Notes under the pieces: model-generated
What the model was told of the DNA's origin: nothing
What the model saw: only the letters and a program-made list of their open reading frames with translations
The model's database searches: none
Made by a program: the position numbers and the translations under genes
In this document: piece by piece, positions 47,106 through 58,730 of the stretch
Layout: the number at the start of each line of letters is the position of its first letter
Position numbering within the stretch: the first letter of the stretch is position 1
Source of the DNA: Latrodectus hesperus
Taxonomy: Eukaryota > Arthropoda > Arachnida > Araneae > Theridiidae
Length of the DNA: 64,000 nt
Direction of reading: 5' to 3'
Assembly (NCBI GenBank): GCA_037975125.1
Contig: CM075853.1
Span: 87,523,859-87,587,858 of the forward strand

Positions 47106-47477
47106 AAAAATATTACCTTTATTTACTTGCTAATAGTATTTATAATTACAATTATTTGCAAATCTTATATTAACTACATTTAATTGTATTAAAATTAAAT
47201 TATTTGTTAATACAAATAATTAAAAAAATTGTAACACAAGGAAATAAATTATCTGGCTTGTAATTACCAATGATATTGAAAAATATTAAGGAAAAATTTG
47301 TATTTATGGTTAGATGTGGTCATTGATCGAGACTACATATAACCATAAAATACCTATTAAAGGTCACTTTCCAGTATAATATATTTATACCAAATGTTAT
47401 TGTTAAAAAAATTTCTATAACAAATTTAAGTTTTGCAAGAAGCCAGAAAAAGGATAAAACATATAAATAAAGAAGAC

Positions 47478-47594
47478 CTAACTATTTCCTTTATGTAATT
47501 GGGTAATATTATTTTCTTTTCTAAGTTTTGATTTCATAATCATTTGCAATCCGTAAACAGCTGATCCATCATGTAGAACAGTTGTAAAACACAT
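47478..47594 (-). other. Open frame of 38 codons inside the nested element
   Basis: The - frame reads MCFTTVLHDGSAVYGLQMIM then KSKLRKENNITQLHKGNS and a stop. It continues open upstream of the Met (HSLTCW). Its composition looks coding compared with its surroundings, but I recognise no family. Confidence 0.25.
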
Positions 47595-49640
47595 CCAACA
47601 TGTTAATGAATGATATATTAATTTTAAAATATTAAATGCTTAGCTGATAAATAAGATTAAACTTAAATTATATTCTTTCTCTCTAATAAAATAATTAAAT
47701 TATTCTCAAGATGGATATCACAAAACTTTACCTCTTTGATAACAAGTGGTGTTTTGAATAATTTCGACCTATATCTGGGCTTTAAGTTTAATCGTTTTAT
47801 GTTATAAATTACAATAAGAAAAACAACATACAAAATAATGTCAACTATCAAAAATGACTTTAACCTCTGTATTTACTGTAAAATACACAAATAAAACTCA
47901 CAACAAAAGAGATATCGAGAAATTAAAAACAGTTAATAAATTTAGAAATTATATATATACATATATGTAAATGTTTGGAGGATTAACCTAATTATGCTTA
48001 CTATATTAAAACGATAAAATAAAATAAACATGGAGTTTACTAATGCAATATTTTAATTATTTGTTATTATTTAGAAATTGTATAATGAATTTTAAAATTA
48101 GAAGTATTTCTGAAATCAAAAATAATAAACTTTTTTTTTTAACTATTTCTCATATCATACTCATTTTACTTGTATACCTTACTAATTTACTGTTTAAAAT
48201 TATGTTTAAGTTCTTTATTTAACTTCAATTCCTTGAAGAGAAAAATCAAAAGTAAATAAAAATAATTCAATCTGACAATATTATATATAGGACAATATTA
48301 TCATAATCAGACTTTGTAAATCGGTAAAGGAAAAAAAATTATGTTTTAATTGTATGTTTATGTGTGTATATATATAAGATTAGATATATCATTTACCCAT
48401 TATCCGGTCGACTATTTACTATAACAGTAAAACCATTTACATTACTACAAAAGAATCAAGAGATCAAAATGTCAAAAGTATCATCAAATGCTTGAAATGT
48501 TAATCACTTTCTCCAAAATATAAAGGAACAAATATTCTAGTTAACTTATATTTTCATTAAAACAAATTGAAATTACTGTTAATTCATACTTCAATTTTTC
48601 CATCATAAATAAAAACATAAAATATGGTTTAAATATAATAATGTAAACACAAGAGTAGCTACTAAGCTGTTACATCTGACAGCATTCTTTACATGGAAAT
48701 AGTTAACATGCTACACAACTAATTTATATAATAAAAGTTGTTCCATATGAACATTTTTCATATGTGTTAATATTAATTTTCCAACCACATAATTCTAGAT
48801 GTTTTTTTTATTAATTTGTGGCAATTAATCTGTCAGATTCCTATAGAAATTTTAAAATTTACTATTTTCAAGTTTATACAATTTTTCGAGTTTTAGATGC
48901 AATAATATTTCGCTAAGAAATCCACAATGATTTTAATGGTTGACAGGATTATACATAAAAACCAGGTTATATATGCAATAAAATATTTTGTAATATTATG
49001 CATTGTACAATTTTTCATTCCTTAAAACAGATCTTTGAGGAGTATACAAAATTTAAAACCACGAATCCTTATAAGACAAAATATTTCGGTCAGTAAAAAT
49101 TGACTTAAAAATAATAGTAAATAAGAAAGCCTTTTAAAAATAAAATAATTAAAGTTTATATGGAATTCGCACATAATTTTTTGATCAGAAATGCTACAAT
49201 ATCATATATTAATTTATTGAAAGTAAACATCTAAGCGCTTTCAAATAGAATATTTTTAGACTCCATAAACTTGCTTCGTAAAAAACAAAAAATGTAATAA
49301 ATACGTTTAAACTTTGTAGCAATCGAATTCGATTAAAAAAATTGAGCATTGAAAAATTTATTATACTAATTGATTAAATATAACTAATATATGGAATGAA
49401 AAAATGCTTCTGTGCATGATATATTTTTCTATTCCTCACACGGTAATGAAATTATTCTAAAACATACAATGACAAACATTTTCCAATGTCTTTCTTTTGT
49501 TGTCACGTTATCAACAGCTTATGAAATTTTCTTAACAAGTAATTAAATAATATTTCAACATAAAACAAATATATTATTCTTGCATCTCATTCATAACAAT
49601 TCTATCCTGATAAAAACAACAATAATAAATGCTTACTTAC

Positions 49641-49760
49641 CTTATATTTCTCTTAGCTCACAGACACAACATTCCGCCATTTCACATTAATGGCTGACGC
49701 TGACTCAAGCATTTCGCAGTATCTGACGTCATACTGTCACGCGGAATACACAATAAATGT
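49641..49760 (-). promoter_or_regulatory. Candidate promoter and 5' exon of the nested element
   Basis: On the - strand a palindromic TGACGTCA (49724-49731, a CRE/ATF-type site) is followed by ATGGCGGAATGTTGTGTCTG and then a perfect splice donor AAG|GTAAGTAAG at 49641/49640. All three frames meet a stop before that donor, so the exon may be non-coding or use the earlier donor GTGAGC. This lies just inside the right arm, where a transposon promoter would be expected. Confidence 0.35.
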
Positions 49761-49916
49761 GAAAATTAGATTTCTTTCTGAAAAGTTGTTTTTAAAGAGT
49801 TTAAAAAGTAAGAAGTTAAATGAAAATTAATTAACATCACAAAAAAATAGTTATTTGGAAAAAAATAGTCTTTGCCGATAAAATAAAAAATAGCGCTACA
49901 ACTAATTGTCTTAATT

Positions 49917-50134
49917 TTGCTGGCCAACAGCTTCAGGGCCAACAATGGCCAAAATCTGTTGGCCCACTACTTATCATCCAGCACCGGCCCGGTTCATTTT
50001 GGCCAGCACTCATCCGTGGCCGTAATGGCCGGAGCTGGGCCATCAAACAACCATGAGCGGCTGGCCGTGGCCAACAGAAAACCGGCTTGGCCAGCAGCGG
50101 CCCGGATTTTTGCCGGCAGTTTGTGTTTGCTGGG
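49917..50134. repeat. Right GGCC-rich terminal arm
   Basis: It mirrors the left arm: repeated TTGGCC/GGCCAAC cores, then GGCCAGCAGCGGCCCGG, and the 15-bp inverted end. Confidence 0.8.
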
Positions 50135-51193
50135 ATGTTGTTTAATGGGTGGATGATTTCCTGTATTGATTCGGTGCTGCGTCAATTTGGTTCGCCCAAC
50201 ATCATCCGATTTCTTGGAAAAGAGATCTCCGAATTCTAATAATAAATTTCTTGCAGCATTCCTCTGTTTATCATCTAACTCTGCTCTCTGAAGGAGTTCA
50301 TTAATTAGAGTGTCAGGAGGCTCAGATAGTGTGGCTTGACAATTTCGGTTAATACAGGTCACTGGAGTGCAAGTCGCTAGCACTTCTCCTTCTTTTATAA
50401 GTTTTACCTTATTACTTAGATTAGCAACTCTTACCGAGATTACATTTCGTGAAAGGTCGACGAGTGAAGAAGCCACTAGTACTCCTTTAACGCTATTGTC
50501 GGAATCTGGATATTCAGTCAATCCATAATGAAAATTATTATCTTCTGAAAGAGCTCCGCAAACTATTGTCTCAGTTCTTGGTGGTAATGTTGTTTCACTC
50601 TTTGCAGTTATATGATGGACTGTTTTAATATCTGAATATTTCGTCTTAAAAAGCGCTATGTCTTCAGAACATGAGTGTAGTTCATTATTTTTAAAATCTA
50701 ACTTGAAATGTTTTTCTTTGAGAAAGTCCAATCCGAGAATAAATTCGTCATTTATATCAGCGACATATGCCATATGATGGTACACGGCATTACCAAATGC
50801 AATGTTTAGATTTACTTTTCCATGCACTTTAATCTTGTCACCTGTCACAGTTTGGAGGGTAATGCAGGGCGGCGTCCAGATGAGTTTCCCACTAAGTTTG
50901 CGGGCCAAATCTGTCCTAATGATAGTTACGTTGGCTCCAGTGTCGATTATCATTCTACAGGGAACTTCGTTGACATGTCCCATAACGAAAAGTCCGTTGT
51001 CGCCGCCACTTACGGAAGAAATTTGAAATGGGGCTTCTGACTCTCTGGACATCTCCGCCCCGCGAGATGGCCACATATTAGTTTCCCTGCTGTGGTGGAA
51101 GATCATTTCCACCATCTTTTCGTTTCGGGCAGTCTCTCTGAACGTGTCCGACTGCACTGCAAGTCCAACACTGAATTTTCGTGTTTCTGCCAC
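50135..51193 (-). CDS. pol: Gypsy pol, protease part
   Basis: A - frame open from upstream of 51193 overlaps the gag end by about 115 bp in the +1 frame, so expression needs frameshifting or another mechanism. It contains the aspartic protease active site MIIDTGANVTII and the downstream FILGLDFL strand, then a linker that leads to the RT. The frame is cut at 50135 by the nested element, which supplies foreign residues until a stop at 49994. Confidence 0.88.
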
Positions 51194-52268
51194 CTTTACT
51201 CATTTCTAAGTTACGGAATTTTCGCCGCAGATCTTCGATTTGCTTTCTGAGATCATAGTCCGTATCAGTAGTAGAGACGGCTCTGATTGAGTGCCGGTCT
51301 TTACGCGCGGCCTGCTGGGCAGCCTCTATCTTATGTGCGTAGACTAGGGCAGATCCAATATCTTTGACATCGGCGAGTCTAAGTGTTTTCTGTATTTCCG
51401 GATCCCTCACACTATCAATGAAGTGATGGAGAGCCAGATCTTGACGTGTCTCAGCTGGGCAGTCCGAAAATGCTAGATGGGAAAGTCGCTGAATATCGGC
51501 AGCCAATTCTTGCAGACTTTCACCCGCTTTTTGATAGCGGGACTTTAACTGTAGTCTGCTATATTCTTTAGTGCACTTATCTCCAAACCGCAGCTCAAGC
51601 GCACTCGATAGGGCTTGGAAATCATGCCTCTGCTCCTCCGGAAGCGTCTCGAGGATGTCAGCCGCGTCTCCTCTTAAAGAAGCCGCCAGGTGAAAAGCTT
51701 GGGCTCGGGGATTCCATCCATTAGCTTCCGCTACCATCATAAACTGGGTCTTGTATACTTGCCAAGAGGATTTCCCATCAAATGTTGAGAGTTTAATATT
51801 GGCTAGGGATGGCACAAATGCCACGTTGGGCTCCTCATGTCTGTTTGACATTTGCTTCTTCAAGCTTTCAATCTCCTTATTCATATTGTCTAATGCTTCT
51901 TCCACATTTTCTTCTATCGCCAGAACTTTAGTTTCAACTGAAGTTACCTTATCGTCCATTGCATTCATCTTCTCCTGAATGATGTTGGAGAATTCTTCTT
52001 TAACACTTACAATGTCCTTCTTAAGTTCCTTTTTAAGCTCCTCCTGTCCAGCTTTCATCTCCTCCTGTCCAGATTTTATCTCTTTCATCATCTCGGTTTT
52101 AATCTCTTCTTGTCCAGCTTTCATCTCCTCCTGTACAGATTTTATCTCTTTCATCATCTCGGTTTTAATCTCTTCTTGTCCAGCTTTCATCTCAGCCATC
52201 TGCTCCGCTAATTTTTCGAGAAGATTTTTCATTAAATCCCTATCCATTTTTCTTGTGACACGCTGCAT
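51078..52268 (-). CDS. gag: Gypsy gag
   Basis: I chose the first ATG after the PBS (52268). The frame is open further upstream into the LTR, but that part would be LTR sequence. The 396-residue product has an N-terminal coiled coil with two exact-style 22-residue repeats (KAGQEEIKTEMMKEIKS). A capsid-like helical region follows (FDGKSSWQVYKTQFMMVAEA, LRGDAADILETL). The C-terminus has a CCHC zinc knuckle, CWTCSAVGHVQRDC, that packages RNA. It is intact. Confidence 0.9.
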   Translation of the reverse strand: MQRVTRKMDRDLMKNLLEKLAEQMAEMKAGQEEIKTEMMKEIKSVQEEMKAGQEEIKTEMMKEIKSGQEEMKAGQEELKKELKKDIVSVKEEFSNIIQEKMNAMDDKVTSVETKVLAIEENVEEALDNMNKEIESLKKQMSNRHEEPNVAFVPSLANIKLSTFDGKSSWQVYKTQFMMVAEANGWNPRAQAFHLAASLRGDAADILETLPEEQRHDFQALSSALELRFGDKCTKEYSRLQLKSRYQKAGESLQELAADIQRLSHLAFSDCPAETRQDLALHHFIDSVRDPEIQKTLRLADVKDIGSALVYAHKIEAAQQAARKDRHSIRAVSTTDTDYDLRKQIEDLRRKFRNLEMSKGGRNTKIQCWTCSAVGHVQRDCPKRKDGGNDLPPQQGN

Positions 52269-52279
52269 CAACTCTTCAA

Positions 52280-52296
52280 CCCCGATTCTGACACCA
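52280..52296 (-). other. Primer binding site
   Basis: Two bases inside the 5' LTR the - strand reads TGGTGTCAGAATCGGGG. It starts with TGG, complementary to a tRNA CCA end. The tRNA was not identified. Confidence 0.8.
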
Positions 52297-52298
52297 GT

Positions 52299-52901
52299 TG
52301 TACCGAGCTTCACGGGTTCGTGTTGATTGAGAGTTGAATAAAGCAACCACTTAATGAACACAAGACTTTTATTCGTAAAAACTTCACTAGATAAACGAAA
52401 TTCCCGCTGTAACAATCACAATTATACAGCTACAATTCGTCAGATATAACAAGAAACAGCTTCTAATCACAGGTCTCAAATACCTCAGACAGAGAACAAC
52501 TAGCAGTCACAACTAATCGTCTTCACTCACTGATTGTCTTCACAAAAACTATATTCTTCCATGTCGGGCTGCGGTATTTATACCTGACTTGGCGGAGAAA
52601 TCTACCAATTTCGCCAAGGTTCTGGAAGCTTCTAGGCTATCTCGAAAAATATTGGTCCTAGAGCTTAGGTGATGGATGTTTCCAGAAGTATCGATTTCTC
52701 GCCAAGTCGCCAAAAATCTCGCCAACCGTCGCCAAGAATCTCGCCAACTGTCGCCAAGTCGCCAAATCATTAGGAAATCCACTTTTAAACTACAACACGT
52801 CTTCACGTCAAATACCGCAATTTTTGCCCAAAATGTGAGAATTTCTGATCTGTCTGAGATATTTTAAGACAAATATAATCATTATTTATAAATTTGTAAC
52901 A
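52299..52901 (-). repeat. Gypsy 5' LTR
   Basis: It is 603 bp, with the same ends as the 3' LTR. Compared with it, this copy has an extra GTCGCCAAGAATCTCGCCAA-type unit near 52730 and an 8-bp insertion (TTCACGTC region) near 52801. The LTRs share a short GCCAA-rich minisatellite that varies in copy number. Confidence 0.95.
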
Positions 52902-54485
52902 ATATCTAAAGCATATTTTTACATATCTAAAGCATGTTTTGAATAATTTAATCCTCCGATAACTTCTTGTGTATAAATTTAATCAGAGTTCACATTCAAA
53001 CTTCTGAAATAAAATTCCAGTCGTTAATGGCTTTCTTTGTCGAAGTAATTTATCTTCACTCAAATTTGCTGACAAATATCTCATTCTACACTTCAGTGGT
53101 AAAAGCTTGTATGTCAAATAAGCTGTCAAAAAAGCTTGGGATGCCAATTTTATTCAATACCAAACTATAATCAGTATTTAAAATTACACAATATTTTAAT
53201 TTGAAGCTGTTGATTGTATTATGATGTTTGGACTGTGAGATAAAAGTTCGTTTAGACTGGAAAAATCCCACATTGAATTGCTTTAAAAAGTCGAAATTTC
53301 AACTTTGTGATTAACCGTCCCCAATTCAAATAGCTTTTGATTGTTCTATGAAAAGCTCGAAATTTTTCAACCGTAATGTGAAATATTACAACCGTAAAAT
53401 ATTACAAAATTTAATATTAGATAAAGCACAAACAATTGGGGAAATTCGCTAAATGAGATTTTTCATAATTTTAGTTCGTAAATTGGAATTAAACTTGGAA
53501 GTGTCTGTCTTTATTAAGGATCAGCCACTTGTTTGTAAAATAGAAGTTCATAAAAACTAGCATATTTTGTAGTATCTTTCATTTTGTTCTCTGTATGATT
53601 TACTCTAATTAACCTTTTGAATCAAGAAAATTCTCCTATGCTAACTCGTAAACAGGATATTTTTCCCCTGAAAAGAACGACGGGATCATTTTTTCCCTGC
53701 TTAGTTTTAAAGGTTTCATAATGACAAATCTTTACCTTTTTTTAAGGGGAGTTGCCTCTCAATGTTTGCTGTATGTTTTGCAAAAAGTAAATGGATTTGC
53801 CATAAATACGATGTTTAGTGGTAAACACCTTCTTTTATATACATGATATAAAAATATTAATTAAGTTTTAATTGAAATCTATGTTTTGAAGAATACAAAT
53901 TTACACTATTCTTATTAGTAAAACTTTTTAATTTTTCCATCTTTTTTATTTATTTTTTAATGAGGATTTCAATTAATTATTCAATTAATCAATAACCTTG
54001 AATATTATATTTATCTACCTGTTCAATTAGAAGATTAAATCAAACGAAATTGTTATAGTTCCAATCCATCAACTCCAGTCGTTTTGATTTTAAAAAAATT
54101 TTGTTGTAATAAAGTATAAAATATCCACAGATGAAAGCAGATAAAAATAATGCAAAGTATTTTATTCATGCAGCGGTATTTGAATTTGTTTAAATTTAAC
54201 AATGAGTTTGTTATTATCGTTCAATCAAAATTAAATGTTTGTGGTGAATATATATCAGTATTGGCATAAAACAAAAGATTTAATCTTGACTTATCACATG
54301 TTTGTAAAACATTTTTTTAATTAATCAATTCTTTTTATTTCTTCATTATTCTGAATATTACAATGTGAATCATAATGTTTAATTTATAATAACTAACATA
54401 ATGAAAAAATCAGCTGAAATGAAAATTTGTTTTTCCTTATTTTTTGAAAGAATAAGCAAATACACTTCTTTTCCGCACTAACTAC
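52902..54485. other. AT-rich sequence, no recognised feature
   Basis: Unique-looking AT-rich DNA. Short frames here lack coding character. Confidence 0.65.
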
Positions 54486-54680
54486 TTTCCGATTTTACGA
54501 CCTTTTGACACTAACGGCCGTATTTACCGTCAACATCGACTGCTAGGTATGAGCGAAACCCCGTATCAAAGCCGAAACGGTATTCACCACCCAACTTCAG
54601 GCTGAGTAAATCCGAGGCAAAAATCTACCTCTAGGTTAAAGAACCGTACCTTCCTATACAGGAAGTTTCAACCAGACTGC
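54486..54680. other. GC-richer repeat-like patch
   Basis: It includes ACGGCCGTATTTACCGTCA and GCCGAAACGGTATTCACCAC, two related motifs, then CTACCTCTAGGTTAAAGAACC. It stands out from its surroundings and resembles a fragment of a dispersed non-autonomous element, but no ends were found. Confidence 0.35.
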
Positions 54681-54942
54681 GCATGTACAGTTTATGCATT
54701 GCTTTTAAACTCTTGTGTACTTTTTAATGTTTACTGTTTGAGAAACAAATTTCCAGTGTGTTGTAATTTAGCGATAATTATTTTATACACTAATTTATAT
54801 TATAATCTGCAGCGCTTAGAGTTCCTTGAGAACTAGAACGTTGTAAACGGAACATTAGACCTAAAAAGAAATCTGGAAGAGGGTGAAATGGAAATCTACC
54901 AGCGATATATCTTTACGAAAGTTACTATTTCAGAGCTATTAA

Positions 54943-55909
54943 CCTCTTCGGGACGGGCGGTGCATATATGCATTTTAAGCTGGAACAATTTTTAATAATC
55001 GCTAGATGGCACTATGTGTCCATTATATTTAAACTGAACGTAGTTTTAGTATTCCTGCTTTTTTGGTATTTTGATTATCAGCTGTGGCTGGGGGAGAGGA
55101 ATTCGCAATGTAAACAAACACAGCTCGGCTCTTCAACTTTCCACGTGATTTAAGCATTCTCGCTTCTGATAGCTCTCCGAACATTTTTTTTTAATTTTGT
55201 TTTCGCTACTATGGATGGTCTTTTAGGGGTTTTCGCGTCAGTTTCGTTACAGTTTTTACTGCTTTCGGTTTTATTTTCTCACTTTTCTTGCTATTTCGAA
55301 AATTCTCGACGCCAGATTATTATGGCGAGAAAGCGTTATTTAACAGAGGAGGAATATACACGTATGGTAAATGAACCATTCAGTGATATAGATGAAAGTG
55401 ATGATTCATTTGCTAAAGAGTTAGAAAATGATATTTCTAGCGATTCTGACACAGATGCAATGTCGGACTTTGCGTTTATCCGTGCTTTGAGAGTTTCCAT
55501 ACTCAGTCTTCATTTTAAATTTTGTTATTTTTTCTTGTTAATAGCCCTTGTATAGTTTTTATTAATTTGAAAATATGTTGAAGTGTTTTGTCAATTAAAA
55601 TTTTGGAAAAACAAGAATTGCACTGTCGAAAATTATTTCCCAAGGTAATCAACTTTCTTACATATATATTTTCATATAAATTGAAGGAATAACATTATTA
55701 AAGTCTAGTTTTAATGTTATAAGATAGATTATGTGATAATATAAAATGGTACCAAAAATCATGGCGGTAGGACTTTAACTTTATTTTTTACGAATTTTTT
55801 TCTAAAGTTAGGTTTAGCGGAGAAAACCCCCGTCCTGTAACATCATTCCTTTCGCTTCTGCTTCGTCCTGAACGCGCGTCTTAAACAGAGGCGCCCCGTC
55901 CTGAAAAGG
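54943..55909 (+). mobile_element. Internally deleted piggyBac-like element
   Basis: It is flanked by TTAA at 54939-54942 and 55910-55913. The inverted ends read CCTCTTCGGGACGGGCGG on the left and, on the complement of the right, CCTTTTCAGGACGGGGCG. TTAA target sites and CC-starting ends are diagnostic of piggyBac. Only an N-terminal transposase-like frame remains in 967 bp. Confidence 0.9.
55322..55555 (+). pseudogene. piggyBac-like transposase N-terminal remnant
   Basis: From ATG at 55322, MARKRYLTEEEYTRMVNEPF is followed by an acidic stretch (DIDESDDSFAKELENDISSD). Such acidic starts are usual in piggyBac transposases. The frame then runs into unrelated hydrophobic sequence and stops at 55555. 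It is open for 37 codons upstream. The catalytic core is missing. Confidence 0.7.
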
Positions 55910-56166
55910 TTAAAATTGAAGATTTAGAACGTGGGCTCTCCTAGGTTTTTACCGAAAAGTTAATTCTTGTTGAGAATAATAGTAAATTATATCAAAGTTT
56001 TTGAGCGTTATAAAATATATCTATCCAGGGTTATAATATTGTTAAGAGATTTAAAGTAAATAGGGGGTGAAAAATGAATAGTAAACTTTTTAATTCTGTA
56101 ATCATGTATGTTATACTTCATTATTTATAAAGAAAACATTTTGAAATGCAGACGATTTAGTCAACA

Positions 56167-56500
56167 TGTGTTATTGCTAAATTATTATCATTAATTAAGA
56201 AAATAACTAACTTTCACTTCCCCTTTTTAATAGCTTCAACTTTCACGTGATTATTATTTATTTTAGACCATTTCTGTTAGTGGGAACATTTTTTTTAATT
56301 GTTTGTTTTTCGGTTCTTTAAAAATTTAGAAACACGTTAGTTTTTAGTTCTTATATAAGAAAAGTAACTGGATATTTTGAAATATTAAAAAAGCTTGTTA
56401 AGTTTGAAATTTTCTACTTTCTTTCAACTTGGAGAACCAGTGGTTCATTTTGAATGTGGCGTCCGTAAGTGAATTCGTTTAACTTTCCGTAAGATAAACA
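56167..56500 (+). repeat. BEL/Pao 5' LTR
   Basis: It runs from TGTGTTATTGCTAAAT to AAGATAAACA. It carries a 17-bp segment (CCCTTTTTAATAGCTTC) absent from the 3' LTR. The start could be two bases later. Confidence 0.88.
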
Positions 56501-56540
56501 TTTTGGCGTCCGCGACAGGACTAAACTGCCGATTTCGAAG

Positions 56541-57924
56541 ATGAGTAAAAATGATGTGAAGATTTTCCAAGTAGTTAAAGGCTTCAAAAAAGAAGATTTA
56601 GTGTTCTTGTGTGAAAAAATTGTCGGGTCTTTACCTGAAAAACTTACTATTACTACACTGAAAAAAGAAATTATTAACTGTGAAGGATTTAAATCATCCG
56701 GATTTCGTCACATCTGTGTTGGCGACAACTGTTGCTGAAAGGCAGCAAAAAGAAACGGATAAACTCCAGGAAGAGAAAAAGCAAGACGAAGAAAGATTGC
56801 GCCTAGACGATGAAAGAGAATGCCAAAGGCAACATGAGCTGGAAATGGCTAGTTTAAATTCTCGAACAGCGTTGAATGTTCAAGATGAAACTTTTGAGGT
56901 ATTTAGTAACGTAAAAAAGAAGTTTCATTTACCGAAATTAGATTTACGACAATTTTCTGGAGACCTTGGTTGCAGTTTTGGACTCAATTTGAGCATGTTC
57001 ACAACGATGTAGATATAGCTCCCGAAATCAAATTCCAATACTTATTACAGTCAACTGTCAGTAGTTCACAAGGTAGAGAATTAGTTGAAAGTTTCCCGCC
57101 AACTATTCCAAAGCTGTAGAATCTTTAAAGAGTTGCTTTGGTCGAAATGATTTATTGATAGAATTCTATGTTCTTTAACTTTTGAAATTGGTTATCCAAA
57201 ATGCTGCACAAGGCTCTGCTACTAGTCTATGCGCACTTTACGATAATTTGAAGTCACAAATTCGTGCTTTAGAGACTCTTGGCGTGACAACGGATAAAAG
57301 CGCTGCCTTAATCCTTTATTCGAGTCATGTTTACCGGAAGATATATTAAGAGCATGGCAAAGACAAAGAAGCCCTGATTTCAACCATAATGTACCACAAG
57401 AAAGGCTCAAGCTCTTGAAATCTGAAGTAGAATCCGATTAAAAGATTTGTTTGGCGATGCAAGGTTTCGGCTTGAACAAAAAGAAGGATAACAATTGTTT
57501 CAAAATTAAGAAATTGGAACCGAGGGAAAAGCAAAATAAAGTGGCGACAGCTTCTGGTCTTTTCGCACATCCATATACTCGTGATGAAAAAAGGTTGTGT
57601 GTCTTCTGCGAAAAATCTCATTTCAGCGCAGACTGTTTTGCCGCACAGAAAGTGAGTTTAGTAGCAAAACAAAAGGTTCTCAGGGAGAAAAATTTATTGT
57701 TTTGCATGCTTAACTCCAGGTCACCCCTTTCGAAAATGCGTGTATCTCTGAGATGTTATATCTGTGGGAAGAAACATGTACCTCTAATGTGTGAAAGAAA
57801 TGAATCTAGGAAAATTGACGGCAAGAAGGCAGAAGAAAAGGAAATTGTCAGCGAAGTAAACATGTCAAACCTAAGCACAGGTCCTAATGTGTTCTTACAG
57901 ACTCTCAAATGCAAGCTAATGTGA
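56541..57924 (+). pseudogene. gag: BEL/Pao gag remnant
   Basis: It begins MSKNDVKIFQVVKGFKKEDL and changes frame near 56690. A charged coiled coil follows (RQQKETDKLQEEKKQDEERL), then the conserved FHLPKLDLRQFSGD core with broken continuation. Two zinc-binding segments come next, CVFCEKSHFSADC and CYICGKKHVPLMC. Stops and frameshifts occur near 57010 and 57120-57440. Confidence 0.85.
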
Positions 57925-58730
57925 GATAAAAGGAATCCGTCGTGAGAATAGTTTTTGATATCGGCTCACAAAATTCTTATATTGTAAAAGGTCTTGCTGA
58001 AGAAATGGGATACACACCTGTGAGGAAAGAGACACTAATACACTCACTTTTTGGAGGAGTTAAAACAAGTTAATTTTCTCATACATGTTACAGAATAAGG
58101 TTGAGAAATATGAGCGATTTCGCGTGTAACTTTAAAGCATTGGATCAAGAAACATTTTGCAATGAAGTCTCCCCTGTGAATCTAGGGCCATGGTTAGAAG
58201 AGCTTCAAGAACTGGATATAACTTTAAGTGATATCGGAGAAAAGCCACAACCCGTACAAGTACTTAAAGGAGCTGATCGCTTTGGAAAGCTTTTGACTGG
58301 TCAGCGAAATGTCTTGTCAAGTGGGTTGGTTGCTGTTGAAACTTTACTTGGATGGACTTTGACGGGAAAAGTGCCGGAAAGCCTTCAAGTAACTCTATGA
58401 TGGTAACTTCCCTTTTCGTAAAAGAGTTGGATATTTCTGATATGTGGAAACTAGATTCCATAGGAATAAGAGATCCGTCGGAACAGAAGGCGAAAGAAGG
58501 GCTTCAGGAGGCTACAATGGAACACTTTTTAAGAACTGTCAGGGTTGATGAAGATCAACGTTTCCTTGTGGATTTACCTTGGCTCGACACACACTTGCCT
58601 TTACCAGACAACTTTAATTTGGCACTTAAAGGATTGGAAGTGACAGCCCGTAAGCTAAGAAATGAGAAGCTGTATGAAGGTTATGGCAAAGTATTCGAAG
58701 ATTGGGAACAAGAAAGTATAATCGAAGAGA

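Larger units (their letters stand above)
44327..50134. mobile_element. Unclassified 5.8-kb DNA element with GGCC-rich inverted termini
   Basis: The ends are CCCAGCAAACACAAA at 44327 and its exact complement ending at 50134, flanked by AT on both sides (44325-44326 and 50135-50136). Similarity of the two ends continues for about 50 bp (GCCGG, then CGGGCCGCTGCTG) and then becomes a looser shared composition. About 290 bp on the left and 220 bp on the right are dense in GGCC. The interior is very AT-rich. Removing 5810 bp (element plus one AT) puts the protease and RT parts of pol in the same frame, which supports the boundaries. I do not recognise a transposase. Confidence 0.85.
40930..52901 (-). 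mobile_element. Ty3/gypsy LTR retrotransposon with a nested 5.8-kb element
   Basis: In - orientation the order is 5' LTR (52299-52901), PBS, gag, protease, [inserted DNA element 44327-50134], RT-RNase H-integrase, PPT, 3' LTR (40930-41495). The flanks read ATAT on both sides, a 4-bp target duplication. The LTRs differ by about six substitutions plus two length changes, so it is young. There is no env-like frame between pol and the PPT. The long frames are open apart from the nested insertion and a small inversion next to it. Confidence 0.95.

Noticed and set aside
49994..50134. C-terminal extension of the gypsy protease frame
   Set aside because: These codons belong to the right arm of the nested element and are read only because the insertion happens to stay open.
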